From assembly GCA_041658205.1 (NCBI GenBank), contig JBBAAO010000001.1, forward strand, positions 2,232,001-2,296,000: a DNA stretch of 64,000 bases, in the 5' to 3' direction. The notes under the pieces are model-generated. The model was given only the letters and a program-made list of their open reading frames with translations, made no database searches and was not told where the DNA came from. The stretch's first letter is position 1. Each line of letters begins with the position of its first letter. This document shows, in pieces, positions 53,113-62,359 of this stretch. This stretch comes from Bacteroidota bacterium. GTDB taxonomy: Bacteria > Bacteroidota > Ignavibacteria > UBA10030 > UBA8401. The position numbers were made by a program, and so were the translations under genes.

Positions 53113-54114
53113 ATGGCGACAAGTAAAGAAAACATCGGTGAACTACTCCGAAGCATCGACAAATTAATCAAAATCGGAAAACTGGAAGAGTCTTTGAATC
53201 TCGTTGATCAAATCCTTCAGCTCAACGCAAAGAATATTTATGCAAAAGCGTACAAAGAACGGATTGAAGCTCTTCTCAAAGAACAAAGTGAGAAGCAATC
53301 AGCGTCAAAGGCTGTTCAACCCTCCGCCAATGGATCCGAATCTTCGCAACCGAACGAAAAGCATCTGCAACAAGAAGCAGTATTAATACCGTCTAAGTAT
53401 GTTCAAAAGATCTCCGATGCGGTGATGGAGGCTTACAAAACATTCCTAAATGAGATTTGGAAAGATGGCCATATCACACCGTTAGAACAAGAACGAACCA
53501 AAACCATGCGCGAATTCTTTGCCATTTCTCAAGATGAGCATGACTATCTTGAACAGAATTCACGCCTTACCTGTTACATGAATGCGATCAAAGATGAATG
53601 GAACAACGGTATCCGGGATTTTTCGGCAATTAAGGAGAAATTTAAAGTCACCGCACAAGAAGATCTCATTCTTGAACAAAAAGTTTCGCGACTTATCAAA
53701 TCCCTCGACTCAAAAGGGGTCATTCTCTCGTTGGATGATGATCGAAATTTTTTATTGTTACTCGAACGTCTTTTGGAAAAACACGGCTATCTTTGTCTCA
53801 ACACAACGTCGGGCGAAGAAGCTTTAAACCTGCTGGATAATTTTACACCGGATCTTGTCTTATGCGATATTGCGTTCGGACAAAAGAACATGAACGGATT
53901 TATGTTCTATGAAAAATTCCGATTGATCGATAAATTCTCCACCGTTCCATTCATTTTTATCTCTGCGCTGAACCAAAAAGAACTGATCCGCACCGGCAAA
54001 AGAATCGGCGTTGATGATTATCTTACTAAACCTGTCGAAAACGATGTACTGCTGGCAACCATTGAAGGCCGTATTCGGCGGACACGCGAAATGAAAAAAG
54101 CAGTCGATTACTAA
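53113..54114 (+). CDS. Paralogous response regulator: TPR-like, TerB-like, receiver
   Basis: 333 aa, same architecture as the preceding protein with a shorter linker: N-terminal TPR-like helices (1-55; KLEESLNLVDQILQLNAKNIYAKAYKERIEAL), linker (56-95), helical TerB-like middle (about 98-195; YKTFLNEIWKDGHITPLEQERTKTMREFFAISQDEHD) and receiver (about 203-330) with Asp252 (LVLCDIAFGQKNMNG), LDDD (207-210), ISALN and the Lys of YLTKP. The loop after Asp252 has the same two-residue insertion, and the normally conserved Pro is Lys (GQKNMNG). It starts 3 bp after the previous stop and is followed after 21 bp by the hybrid kinase, the probable partner. Confidence 0.85.
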   Translation: MATSKENIGELLRSIDKLIKIGKLEESLNLVDQILQLNAKNIYAKAYKERIEALLKEQSEKQSASKAVQPSANGSESSQPNEKHLQQEAVLIPSKYVQKISDAVMEAYKTFLNEIWKDGHITPLEQERTKTMREFFAISQDEHDYLEQNSRLTCYMNAIKDEWNNGIRDFSAIKEKFKVTAQEDLILEQKVSRLIKSLDSKGVILSLDDDRNFLLLLERLLEKHGYLCLNTTSGEEALNLLDNFTPDLVLCDIAFGQKNMNGFMFYEKFRLIDKFSTVPFIFISALNQKELIRTGKRIGVDDYLTKPVENDVLLATIEGRIRRTREMKKAVDY

Positions 54115-54135
54115 TTCCCCCGGCCAGTCGTCCTC

Positions 54136-56331
54136 ATGAAAAAAATCTTCCAACGGCTTCGCTCCTTCTCACTAAAATTTGGCCTTGTAGAACAGGCACA
54201 GATGGTTGCATCGACCGCTGTTATTGTGATGATGACAACAATCATTGCAGCCAACATCGTTCTGCAAAAGGATTTCGAATTTCTTGATTTTGTTAGCATT
54301 GTTACAGCAGGTGTCATTGGTTTTGCCAGTGTATATTTTTCTCTGAAGTACGGACGACAACTTGAAGAGCAGCGGCGTGAACTAGAGGCGCTGAACACAG
54401 TAGCAATGGTTGTCAGCAAATCTATCAACCTGAATTATATCTTCGGTAATGCACTGCACAACGTTGCGGAAATTCTCAAAACAGAATTTGGATGGCTTTA
54501 TGTATTGCAAGGCGACCGTCTTGAATTGAAACAGACATTCGGTGCGGATTTTGGGTTCTTTTCCGAAAAAATGTTATCGAGCAAAACATTTTTAGAGTGG
54601 ACCGAAGAAATACGCACCAACAAGGACACCAATTCAACAGAAGGAATAGTCTTTCACACCAATCTGCAATTGTTGGATATCGGTTCGTGGGTCTCGGTGC
54701 CGCTTCGCGTTGCCGATAAATCAGAAGGAATTTTGTTGTTAGCCAGCACAGGAAAAGATTTTTTTCCCGAACGCAAAGTGAATCTCATTGCTGCATTCAG
54801 CAACCAAATCAGTGTTGCATTGAACAATGCACATTTGTTCGATAAGATCACCGAATCCGAAAAGCGATATGCCGATCTCTTTGAGCACTCGCCGGATATG
54901 TATCACCTTGTCAATCGGGAAGGAATCATAATCAACTGTAATCAAACCGAGTCCCAGACGCTCAAATACCACAAAACTGAGATCATCGGAAAACCAATCA
55001 CATTTCTTTATCCCGAAGAAATGCACAGTTATGTAAAAACCATCTTGCAGAAATCATTTGACGACCACGAAGAGTTTCGCAGCAGCGAAGAGCAGATGAG
55101 AACACAGGATGGAACAATCATCGATGTTTCAATCAATACATCGCTTGTCTTCGATGAGAACAATCAACCGACTCTACTTCGGTGCGTTGGTCGTGATATG
55201 ACAGAACAGAAATTTTTGGAACAAAAAGTGATGCAAGCGCAAAAGATCGATAGCATCGGAAATCTTGCAGGAGGAATTGCTCATGATTTTAACAATATTC
55301 TTACCTCAATTATGGGTGCCTCATCCATCATGCGACGGCGCATCCGTTCATCCAATAAAAATTATCCGTTTGTCGAGATCATCGAAACAGCCGCAACAAG
55401 AGGAAAATCCCTCACAAATCAACTGCTGACGTTTGCTCGTCGTTCGCCGGTGGAATTTCACCCCGTTAATCTGCACGATATCCTTGAAGAAACACTCAGA
55501 ATGTTCGAGCCATCAGTGAAACCGTTTATTGAAGTGAAAAGAACATTGTCACCGAATTATGCGATCATCAACGGAGATGAGGGACAAATTCAACAAGCGT
55601 TGTTGAATCTTTTTATCAATGCTCGGGATGCAATGCCAAACGGCGGAATATTATCAATTGAAACCATTGTGGATTTAAAGAGTGATAATACAGTTACCAT
55701 TAAAATCACCGATAACGGTATTGGAATGTCCAATGATGTTAAAAAACAAATTTTTGTCCCGTTTTTTTCTACCAAGGAACATGGTAAAGGGACAGGACTC
55801 GGTCTTTCGGTCGTCTACGGCGTTATTAAATCTCATGACGGAACAATTTCGTTCACCAGCGAGAGCAGCAAAGGAACTGCATTCACCCTCGGCTTTCCTC
55901 TCGTCAAAGGAGTTCCAAAGGACATCTTTACGGCTTCACCGCGAAAAATTACCGGTGGTTCAGAAAACATCTTGGTGGTTGACGATGAAGAATTCGTTCG
56001 CCTGACTCTCAGCACGATGTTGTCCGACTTGGGTTATGCAGTCACCACTGCTTCCGGCGGAAGTGAAGCGATTTCATTACTCTCTAAAAAGAAAAAATAT
56101 CATCTCGTGCTTCTCGATATGAACATGCCACAAGTGAGCGGGAAAAAAGTTTTCCAAAAAATCAAAGCATTGAAGCTGAAATCGAAAGTGATCATTTCCA
56201 GCGGGTATAATGATGCTATTTTGGAAGGAAGTACCTTTGCAAAAGAAATTAACGGATTCCTGCAGAAGCCGTATAAAATAGAGGAGCTTGCAAAAAAGGT
56301 TCGAGAAGTTCTTGATCGTCTGAAGAAGTGA
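54136..56331 (+). CDS. Membrane hybrid histidine kinase (GAF-PAS-HisKA-HATPase-REC)
   Basis: 731 aa. Two transmembrane helices (about 23-43 and 52-70) with almost no loop between them, a coiled coil (72-95), GAF domain (about 95-235), PAS domain (about 242-360), HisKA with phospho-accepting His383 in GGIAHDFNNIL, HATPase (about 475-592; N-box NLFINARDAMPNGG, G1 DNGIGMS, F/G2 FFSTKEHGKGTGLGLS) and a C-terminal receiver (about 610-728) with Asp661 in LVLLDMNMP and Lys in LQKPY. With no periplasmic sensor it likely senses a cytoplasmic or membrane signal. The two receiver proteins just upstream are likely phosphorelay partners. Confidence 0.92.
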   Translation: MKKIFQRLRSFSLKFGLVEQAQMVASTAVIVMMTTIIAANIVLQKDFEFLDFVSIVTAGVIGFASVYFSLKYGRQLEEQRRELEALNTVAMVVSKSINLNYIFGNALHNVAEILKTEFGWLYVLQGDRLELKQTFGADFGFFSEKMLSSKTFLEWTEEIRTNKDTNSTEGIVFHTNLQLLDIGSWVSVPLRVADKSEGILLLASTGKDFFPERKVNLIAAFSNQISVALNNAHLFDKITESEKRYADLFEHSPDMYHLVNREGIIINCNQTESQTLKYHKTEIIGKPITFLYPEEMHSYVKTILQKSFDDHEEFRSSEEQMRTQDGTIIDVSINTSLVFDENNQPTLLRCVGRDMTEQKFLEQKVMQAQKIDSIGNLAGGIAHDFNNILTSIMGASSIMRRRIRSSNKNYPFVEIIETAATRGKSLTNQLLTFARRSPVEFHPVNLHDILEETLRMFEPSVKPFIEVKRTLSPNYAIINGDEGQIQQALLNLFINARDAMPNGGILSIETIVDLKSDNTVTIKITDNGIGMSNDVKKQIFVPFFSTKEHGKGTGLGLSVVYGVIKSHDGTISFTSESSKGTAFTLGFPLVKGVPKDIFTASPRKITGGSENILVVDDEEFVRLTLSTMLSDLGYAVTTASGGSEAISLLSKKKKYHLVLLDMNMPQVSGKKVFQKIKALKLKSKVIISSGYNDAILEGSTFAKEINGFLQKPYKIEELAKKVREVLDRLKK

Positions 56332-56445
56332 CTTTTTGATCATTCCTGATGAAAATAACTTCGATTACCTCATGTTCTTTCCTTGATGCCCTGCGATATT
56401 TTTTTTATCTTATACATAAAAGATTTTCTACCAATAGCCAATCGA

Positions 56446-57234
56446 ATGAATCATTTTTCTGAAGAATTACGAAAAGAACGTGAAGCAAAAAATATTACGC
56501 TGTCCGATATATCACAACAAACTCGTATCAGTATAAAATTTCTTCAAGCCATCGACCAGGGAGCATTCGATATCCTCCCGCAAACATATGTCCGTGCTTT
56601 CATTAAGGCCTATGCAGAAGCAATTGGAATGGATGCTGACCAAGTTTTAAAAAAATACGATATCCACAGCACTCCGGAACATCAAAAAGAAACCGCCGCT
56701 GTCCGAGATGAAACAAAATTCAACTACCGGGCGGAATCCACTGAGAATGAATTAAAAAAAGAAAAACGGGGCCGATCCATAATCATTCTTTCCGGACTGG
56801 CTGTTGCCGCTCTACTCATCTCAATATTTCTGTTTAATTATTTTGATGAAGTACTCCCGGCAGATAAAATCAAAGAGACAGCTTTTCAGGATGTCGTGCG
56901 GGAACAGGAAAAATTGCAGCCGACGGTGACGATTGATTCAGTCGATACGGCAAAAGTTGCAGTGCCTGAGCTTCCCGTCATCGACTCGCTTGTGCTCCGC
57001 CTTGTTGCAACAGATTCAGTATGGATCACGATCATCAGAGATTCGCTACCTCCTCGCAGCGGTTATATGCTGAACGGAAGGTATCGCACCTATATCGCAA
57101 AAAAAGGATTTTCAATATCGTTAAGTGACGGAGGTGCAGTACGGTTGTTATTAAACGGTAAAGAGATTGGCCCGCTTGGAGAAAAGGGAAAACGGGTTCG
57201 CAACGCAAAAATTACGGCAGAATTGCTGAGATAG
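56446..57234 (+). CDS. RodZ-like membrane protein (HTH_25 plus DUF4115)
   Basis: 262 aa from the ATG at 56446 (MNHFSEELRKEREAKNITLSDIS); an earlier in-frame start would add an odd hydrophobic 21-residue leader. The N-terminal helix-turn-helix (about 5-70; QTRISIKFLQAIDQGAFDILPQTYVRAFIKAYAEAIGMD) is that of RodZ/HTH_25, followed by a linker, one transmembrane helix (IIILSGLAVAALLISIFLFNYF, about 107-128) and a C-terminal periplasmic beta domain (DUF4115; ATDSVWITIIRDSLPPRSGYML, then SLSDGGAVRLLLNGKEIGPLGEKGKRVRNAKI). RodZ links MreB to the wall-elongation machinery. It is 3 bp upstream of ligA. Confidence 0.85.
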   Translation: MNHFSEELRKEREAKNITLSDISQQTRISIKFLQAIDQGAFDILPQTYVRAFIKAYAEAIGMDADQVLKKYDIHSTPEHQKETAAVRDETKFNYRAESTENELKKEKRGRSIIILSGLAVAALLISIFLFNYFDEVLPADKIKETAFQDVVREQEKLQPTVTIDSVDTAKVAVPELPVIDSLVLRLVATDSVWITIIRDSLPPRSGYMLNGRYRTYIAKKGFSISLSDGGAVRLLLNGKEIGPLGEKGKRVRNAKITAELLR

Positions 57235-57237
57235 TGC

Positions 57238-59244
57238 ATGAGCGTTCCACCATCAGTCAAACAAAAGATTGACAAGCTTCGCAAAACGCTGAGAGATCAC
57301 GATCATCGATATTATGTCCTCTCTCAGCCTTCGGTCTCCGATTTCGAGTATGACCAGTTGTTGAATGAACTTCTCGACTTAGAGCAAAAATATCCTCAGC
57401 TCATCACACCGGATTCTCCTTCACAACGTGTCGGAGGCGAACCGACAAAAGAGTTCCCGACTGTAACGCATGAAGTCCCGATGCTATCACTCTCCAACAC
57501 ATACAGTGAAGAAGAATTGCTGGACTTTGACCGCCGAGTAAAAGAATTAATCGGAGGGCACCCATATCAATTCGTCGCCGAATTAAAGATCGATGGTGTT
57601 GCCATCAGTTTAATCTATCGTAACGGCATCTTTATTCAGGGTGCAACGCGAGGCGATGGAACTCAGGGAGATGAGATCACCAACAATCTAAAAACGATAC
57701 GGTCAATCCCGTTAAAGACAGAAAGTAAAAAGGGACTGCCCAATAATTTTGAAGTGCGCGGTGAAATCTTTATGATGAAAAAAGATTTTGAAGCGATGAA
57801 TAAAAAGCAGGAAGAGCTTGGAGAGAAAACCTTTGTTAACGCCCGCAACACAACCTCCGGCACATTAAAATTACAAAATGCTAAGATCGTCGCGCAACGG
57901 AAATTGAGGATGTTCACATACTTCCTCCGCACGAATGATGTCCCGCTAAAAAGTCACTCGGAAAACCTCCAACTTCTTACAAAACTCGGATTTGTCGTAA
58001 ATGAAAATGCCCGTGTTTGCAAAAACATCACAGAAGTAAAGCAGTATTGCGACCAATGGAATGAACAACGGGCTTCCCTCCCATATGATATCGATGGCAT
58101 CGTTATTAAAGTCGATTCGATAGCACAACAGCAAGAACTCGGTGCCGTTGCAAAGTCTCCCCGTTGGGCAATTGCCTTCAAATATCCAGCTCAGCAAATG
58201 GAAACAAAACTGAATGCTATTACTCTTCAGGTGGGGCGCGTTGGTACCATTACTCCGGTTGCGGAACTTGAACCAGTATTTGTCGGAGGAAGCACCGTCA
58301 GTCGTGCAACGCTGCATAATGAAGATTTTATTAAGGATTTGGATATTCGAATTGGTGATTCTGTTTTTGTAGAAAAAGGGGGCGATGTCATTCCAAAAGT
58401 AGCCAGGGTCAATCTAAAAAAACGGCAGAAAAAATCTTCTGTGTTCAAATTTCCTTCCAAGTGTCCCGAATGCGGTTCCAAGATCTTTCGCCCTGAAGGT
58501 GAAGCGGCATATTATTGTGAGAATTTTGAATGTCCTGCACAAGTTCGAGGCCGTATTGAACATTTTGCCCATCGACGTGCTATGAATATTGAAGGACTTG
58601 GCGAAGCAGTAATTGACCTTCTGGTGAATGAAGGATTGATTCATAATATTGCTGATATTTATGACCTTAAGAAACAACAGATTGCCGGCCTTGAACGAAT
58701 GGGAGAAAAAAGTGCTCAGAATCTATTGGATGGAATCGAAGAAAGCAAACAACTTCTTTTTAATCGAGTACTATTCGGTTTGGGAATTCGGTTTGTCGGT
58801 GAAGGGGTTGCAAAATTACTCGCGGATAATTTTTCTACGATTGATAAATTACGGAATGCATCATTGGAATCACTGGGACATGTTGAAGGAATCGGACCGC
58901 GTATTGCAGAAAGTGTCGTTCGATTCTTCAAGGATAAACATTCACTCACACTGATCGATCGCCTTTCCAAAGCCGGACTTCAAATGAAAAGTGATCGGAA
59001 AAAGATTTCCGCTAACACGCTCATCGTCGGTAAGACGTTTGTACTGACAGGAGGTCTTGAATCGATGAGCCGCGATGAAGCAAAGGAAAAGATCGAAGCG
59101 TTTGGCGGCAAATCTGCATCCAGCGTAAGTAAAAAAACAGACTATGTCATTGTTGGCAGCGATGCAGGCTCAAAACTGCAAAAAGCGATTGAGTTGGGTA
59201 TCAAGACGATCACTGAAGCAGAGTTTGTAAAAATGTTACAGTGA
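57238..59244 (+). CDS. ligA: NAD-dependent DNA ligase
   Basis: 668 aa, standard length. Ia domain (1-65), adenylation domain with nucleophile Lys117 in AELKIDG, SYDIDG-type motif PYDIDGIVIKVD, OB fold, a four-Cys zinc finger (CPECGSKIF then YYCENFECPAQ), helix-hairpin-helix region (FGLGIRFVGEGVAK; LGHVEGIGPRIAESV) and a C-terminal BRCT domain (GKTFVLTGGLESMSRDEAKEKIEAFGGK, to the end). It seals nicks in replication and repair using NAD. It is translationally close to the RodZ-like gene, probably one transcript. Confidence 0.98.
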   Translation: MSVPPSVKQKIDKLRKTLRDHDHRYYVLSQPSVSDFEYDQLLNELLDLEQKYPQLITPDSPSQRVGGEPTKEFPTVTHEVPMLSLSNTYSEEELLDFDRRVKELIGGHPYQFVAELKIDGVAISLIYRNGIFIQGATRGDGTQGDEITNNLKTIRSIPLKTESKKGLPNNFEVRGEIFMMKKDFEAMNKKQEELGEKTFVNARNTTSGTLKLQNAKIVAQRKLRMFTYFLRTNDVPLKSHSENLQLLTKLGFVVNENARVCKNITEVKQYCDQWNEQRASLPYDIDGIVIKVDSIAQQQELGAVAKSPRWAIAFKYPAQQMETKLNAITLQVGRVGTITPVAELEPVFVGGSTVSRATLHNEDFIKDLDIRIGDSVFVEKGGDVIPKVARVNLKKRQKKSSVFKFPSKCPECGSKIFRPEGEAAYYCENFECPAQVRGRIEHFAHRRAMNIEGLGEAVIDLLVNEGLIHNIADIYDLKKQQIAGLERMGEKSAQNLLDGIEESKQLLFNRVLFGLGIRFVGEGVAKLLADNFSTIDKLRNASLESLGHVEGIGPRIAESVVRFFKDKHSLTLIDRLSKAGLQMKSDRKKISANTLIVGKTFVLTGGLESMSRDEAKEKIEAFGGKSASSVSKKTDYVIVGSDAGSKLQKAIELGIKTITEAEFVKMLQ

Positions 59245-59360
59245 TAGTCAAGCAATTTCTCATCACGGTACAATCCTCCGTAAAATCTGTAAATTTCTTT
59301 TCTTGAAATTCTTAAAAACGTTTTGCACTTTACTGCCACAGAATAGTTGATAACAACGAT

Positions 59361-59900
59361 ATGTTTGAAAAACAACGAAGAAATTTTGGAATAACAATAA
59401 CACGGTTCTTTTCGCGACGGAAGGTATCGAAGTCAATCTCTTTTTCCACGTCGTTTTCAAGCGCAAAAACGGCACTGGTAATCATTCCTGAGAACCCGGA
59501 ACAGCGATCCGTTGTGGCACAAACAATTATTCTTCTGCAGAATAAGTTTCAGGGAAATAAGCTCACATTGGTGGTGAACGAAGGACATCGTAGTTTTTCC
59601 AATACACTCAACCGTTCGAATGTTACTACCATTAAAAATGAGCACTTGAACTATTTTTTCCTTCCTAAAAAACAAGAGATCAGTACGCTGCTCAATCAAA
59701 AATTTGATCTATTGCTCGATTTGAATTTTTCCCTTGTTCCTTCTTCGGCATATTTATGCAAACACATTAACGCACCATTGAAGGTCGGGTTCACGCAGGA
59801 GCATGCCGATGCGTATTACAATTTCCAATTTAATGCAGCACCGAATCGGAATGCAAAAATGAGATATGAACAGTTGTTCAGAACTTTATCAATGTTTTAA
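59361..59900 (+). CDS. Conserved protein resembling the N-terminal half of GT9-type glycosyltransferases
   Basis: 179 aa, no signal peptide. After a basic N-terminus (RFFSRRKVSKS) come alternating strands and helices, TALVIIPENPEQRSVVAQTIILLQNKF, KLTLVVNEGH, EISTLLNQKFDLLLDLNFSLVPSSAYLCKHINAPLKVGFTQ, with the order and spacing of the first Rossmann-like domain of ADP-heptose/GT9 transferases and of DUF6913-like Bacteroidota proteins. The nucleotide-sugar-binding second domain is absent, so catalysis is unlikely. It follows ligA after 116 bp and precedes a STAS protein gene by 12 bp. The function is unknown. Confidence 0.6.
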   Translation: MFEKQRRNFGITITRFFSRRKVSKSISFSTSFSSAKTALVIIPENPEQRSVVAQTIILLQNKFQGNKLTLVVNEGHRSFSNTLNRSNVTTIKNEHLNYFFLPKKQEISTLLNQKFDLLLDLNFSLVPSSAYLCKHINAPLKVGFTQEHADAYYNFQFNAAPNRNAKMRYEQLFRTLSMF

Positions 59901-59912
59901 ATTGAGGTCGCT

Positions 59913-60248
59913 ATGAAATTTGACGTTACAAAGAATGGAAGTAGTGCTATTATCACCTTAAAAGAACGCAAACTGGATGTATCGGTCTCTCCTGAATTGA
60001 AGGGGGAATTTATCCTCCTCTGTCGACCGACATTGAAATCACTGGTTATTGATCTCACTGCCGTCGAGTTTTGCGACAGCAGCGGATTAAGTGCTCTGTT
60101 AATTGCCGACAGACAAATGCGCCAGCATAATGGCGAAATAAAACTTGTCGGCGTACATAAAAAAGTCCTTTCTTTGCTCAAGATCTCCCAATTAGATAAA
60201 GTATTCCCCATCTTTGACAGCGTCGCAAAAGCGCAAAAAAGTTCATAA
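59913..60248 (+). CDS. STAS-domain anti-sigma-factor antagonist
   Basis: 111 aa forming one STAS domain: LDVSVSPELKGEFILLCRPTLKSLVIDLTAVEFCDSSGLSALLIADRQMRQHNGEIKLVGVHKKVLSLL. Ser56 in CDSSG is at the phosphorylation site of SpoIIAA/RsbV-type proteins. Such proteins bind a serine-kinase anti-sigma factor when dephosphorylated. No RsbW-type kinase or SpoIIE/RsbU-type phosphatase lies in the window, so the partner must be elsewhere. It has a good ribosome-binding site (GAGGTCGC). Confidence 0.9.
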   Translation: MKFDVTKNGSSAIITLKERKLDVSVSPELKGEFILLCRPTLKSLVIDLTAVEFCDSSGLSALLIADRQMRQHNGEIKLVGVHKKVLSLLKISQLDKVFPIFDSVAKAQKSS

Positions 60249-60260
60249 TTTATCAAATCA

Positions 60261-60293
60261 TCAGTTCATTGCACTCATGCTGCAATGAACTGA
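60261..60293 (+). promoter_or_regulatory. Perfect 13-bp hairpin upstream of the symporter gene
   Basis: TCAGTTCATTGCA pairs perfectly with TGCAATGAACTGA across a 7-nt loop, 15 bp before the symporter ATG and 12 bp after the STAS stop. No T-run follows, so it is not a standard terminator. The symporter gene shows no ribosome-binding site between hairpin and start. Confidence 0.55.
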
Positions 60294-60308
60294 TACAATA
60301 TTTCCCCC

Positions 60309-61772
60309 ATGGGCTTTTCCTTCATCGATTACCTCATCGTTGCAGTTTATCTTCTTGGCGTTACACTGATCGGCGTCTATATCGGCAGAAAACAAAAAAC
60401 CTCGCGAGACTATTTTCTCGGTGGAAAGGAAATGTCGTGGTGGTCGGTCGGATTTTCCATCGTCGCCAGTGAAACGAGTACACTCACATTCATCAGTATT
60501 CCGGGTCTTGCTTATAAAAGTGACATGCATTTTTTGCAACTTGCCGTCGGGTACTTCTTCGGCCGACTGCTGGTCAGTATGATTTTTATACCGGCATATT
60601 ATAAAGGAGACTTGGAAACAGCGTACGATTTTCTCGGCAAACGGTTCGGCATGGGACTGCGGAAATTCACTTCGACTGTTTTTATTATTACGCGAGTCCT
60701 TGCTTCCGGGGTTCGACTCTTTGCCACAGCAATTCCTGTTCACCTAATTACTGGTTTTGATTATTCAACAAGCATCTTTATTATTGGAATTTTTACACTC
60801 GTCTATACATATGTCGGCGGATTGAAAGCTGTCGTTGCCATGGATGTTGTTCAAATGTGTATCTATCTCGGCGGCGCTTTTGCTTCGATGGTATTAATTT
60901 TACAGCATCTGCCCAACGGCTGGAGTGATGTCGTCTCATTTGCAACATTGAATGGGACAGATAAATTTTCCATGATTAATTTGACTACCGGAAGTACTTT
61001 CCTCGAGTTTCTTTCCTCCCCGTATACGTTTCTTGGCGGACTGCTTGGAGGAACATTTCTTTCCATGGCATCACATGGAACTGATCAACTGCTTGTGCAA
61101 CGTCTGCTTGGGTGCAAGTCCAAATGGGAAAGTCAAAAAGCGTTGATTCTGGATGCATCGATCATCGTACTTCAGTTCGCATTTTTTTTAGTGTTGGGAT
61201 TATGCCTGTTCGCATTTTACAACGGTGTACCATTCCAACAACTTGGTTTAAAATCGTCCGATGAAATATTTCCGAAATTCATTGTCGAAAATCTCCCTAC
61301 CGGTCTTGCAGGATTGGTTATCGCTGGTGTACTCGCATCTGCTATGGGTACACTCTCTTCGTCCATCAGTTCGCTAGCCTCCTCAACGTTTCTTGATCTC
61401 TTCAAATTAACAACCAAAGGAAGAAACCTTGACGAAAAAACAGATGTGATATGGTCAAAACGCTTTACATTATTATGGGGATTTGTCCTTATCGGCGGCG
61501 CTATGCTGTTTACCGATACAAAAAATCCTGTCGTTGAGATTGGATTAAAAATAGCATCATTTACCTACGGTGGTTTGTTGGGAACATTTTTTCTCGGTCT
61601 TCTCTTCAAGTGTACTAATCAACTTGATGCATTCGCCGGTTTTATTGCAGGTATTGTATCGATGATCATTGTTTTGACATATACAAATATTGATTTTACT
61701 TGGCATACACTTATTGGTTGTCTGGCAACAATTATTGTTGGAAACATCAGTAATTTTATCACAAAAAAATGA
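60309..61772 (+). CDS. Sodium:solute symporter (SSS family)
   Basis: 487 aa with about 13 transmembrane helices and the SSS/LeuT-fold pattern: GFSFIDYLIVAVYLLGVTLIGVYIG, FLGGKEMSWWSVGFSIVASETSTLTFISIPG, YTYVGGLKAVVAMDVVQMCIYLGGA, and LAGLVIAGVLASAMGTLSSSISSLASSTFLDLFKL (the conserved helix 8-9 sodium-site region). Members import sugars, amino acids, nucleosides or organic acids with Na+. The substrate is not evident. Its stop overlaps the start of a DUF4199-like gene by 4 bp, which suggests a functional link. Confidence 0.92.
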   Translation: MGFSFIDYLIVAVYLLGVTLIGVYIGRKQKTSRDYFLGGKEMSWWSVGFSIVASETSTLTFISIPGLAYKSDMHFLQLAVGYFFGRLLVSMIFIPAYYKGDLETAYDFLGKRFGMGLRKFTSTVFIITRVLASGVRLFATAIPVHLITGFDYSTSIFIIGIFTLVYTYVGGLKAVVAMDVVQMCIYLGGAFASMVLILQHLPNGWSDVVSFATLNGTDKFSMINLTTGSTFLEFLSSPYTFLGGLLGGTFLSMASHGTDQLLVQRLLGCKSKWESQKALILDASIIVLQFAFFLVLGLCLFAFYNGVPFQQLGLKSSDEIFPKFIVENLPTGLAGLVIAGVLASAMGTLSSSISSLASSTFLDLFKLTTKGRNLDEKTDVIWSKRFTLLWGFVLIGGAMLFTDTKNPVVEIGLKIASFTYGGLLGTFFLGLLFKCTNQLDAFAGFIAGIVSMIIVLTYTNIDFTWHTLIGCLATIIVGNISNFITKK

Positions 61773-62275
61773 ATCCCGAATATCGTTACGGTCTTCTTTG
61801 CGGCGTAGAAATGAGTATATGGGTGCTGATTGAATTCGCGCTCGGATTTCATACTACATCTCTTGAGATTGGTCAATACTCCGGATATGTATCAGTATTC
61901 ATTCCTATTGTAGTAATATATGTTGCATTAAAAGAACAACAAACCACGCTGAATGTCGTTCTTCCACTCAAAGCAGGAATTAATACCGGATTTCAAATTG
62001 CTATTATATCCGCTGCCATATTCACACTGTTCTTGTTTCTCTACAATAACTATATCAACCCCGAGTGGATCGATGCTATGGTGCAGTGGCAAAGAAAAAA
62101 ACTGATCCTGAGCGGTGCTACAGACGATGAGATAGGGCGATTCATGGATCAAAACCGAAAAATGAATAACTCACTAGGGCAGGGAATCATGAGTTTTATC
62201 AGTTCCACCGGATTAGGTGTTTTTGTCACACTGATAGAACTTCCGATTATCCGGTTTGTTTCATCAAAAGATTAA
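61769..62275 (+). CDS. DUF4199 family membrane protein
   Basis: 168 aa with four hydrophobic helices (GVEMSIWVLIEFALGF; YVSVFIPIVVIYVAL; FQIAIISAAIFTLFLFLYNNYI; FISSTGLGVFVTLIELPII) and the acidic loop INPEWIDAMVQWQRKKLILSGATDDEIG typical of DUF4199 proteins of Bacteroidota. Function unknown. The 4-bp overlap with the symporter gene makes co-translation likely. Confidence 0.8.
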   Translation: MNPEYRYGLLCGVEMSIWVLIEFALGFHTTSLEIGQYSGYVSVFIPIVVIYVALKEQQTTLNVVLPLKAGINTGFQIAIISAAIFTLFLFLYNNYINPEWIDAMVQWQRKKLILSGATDDEIGRFMDQNRKMNNSLGQGIMSFISSTGLGVFVTLIELPIIRFVSSKD

Positions 62276-62359
62276 GCATTTTTTTTCATTGCGACTGGGC
62301 ATCGATTCAAGTACTTTAGTGTTGAATCCAACAGTGAAAAAACTTCGTTCTCTATTTAT

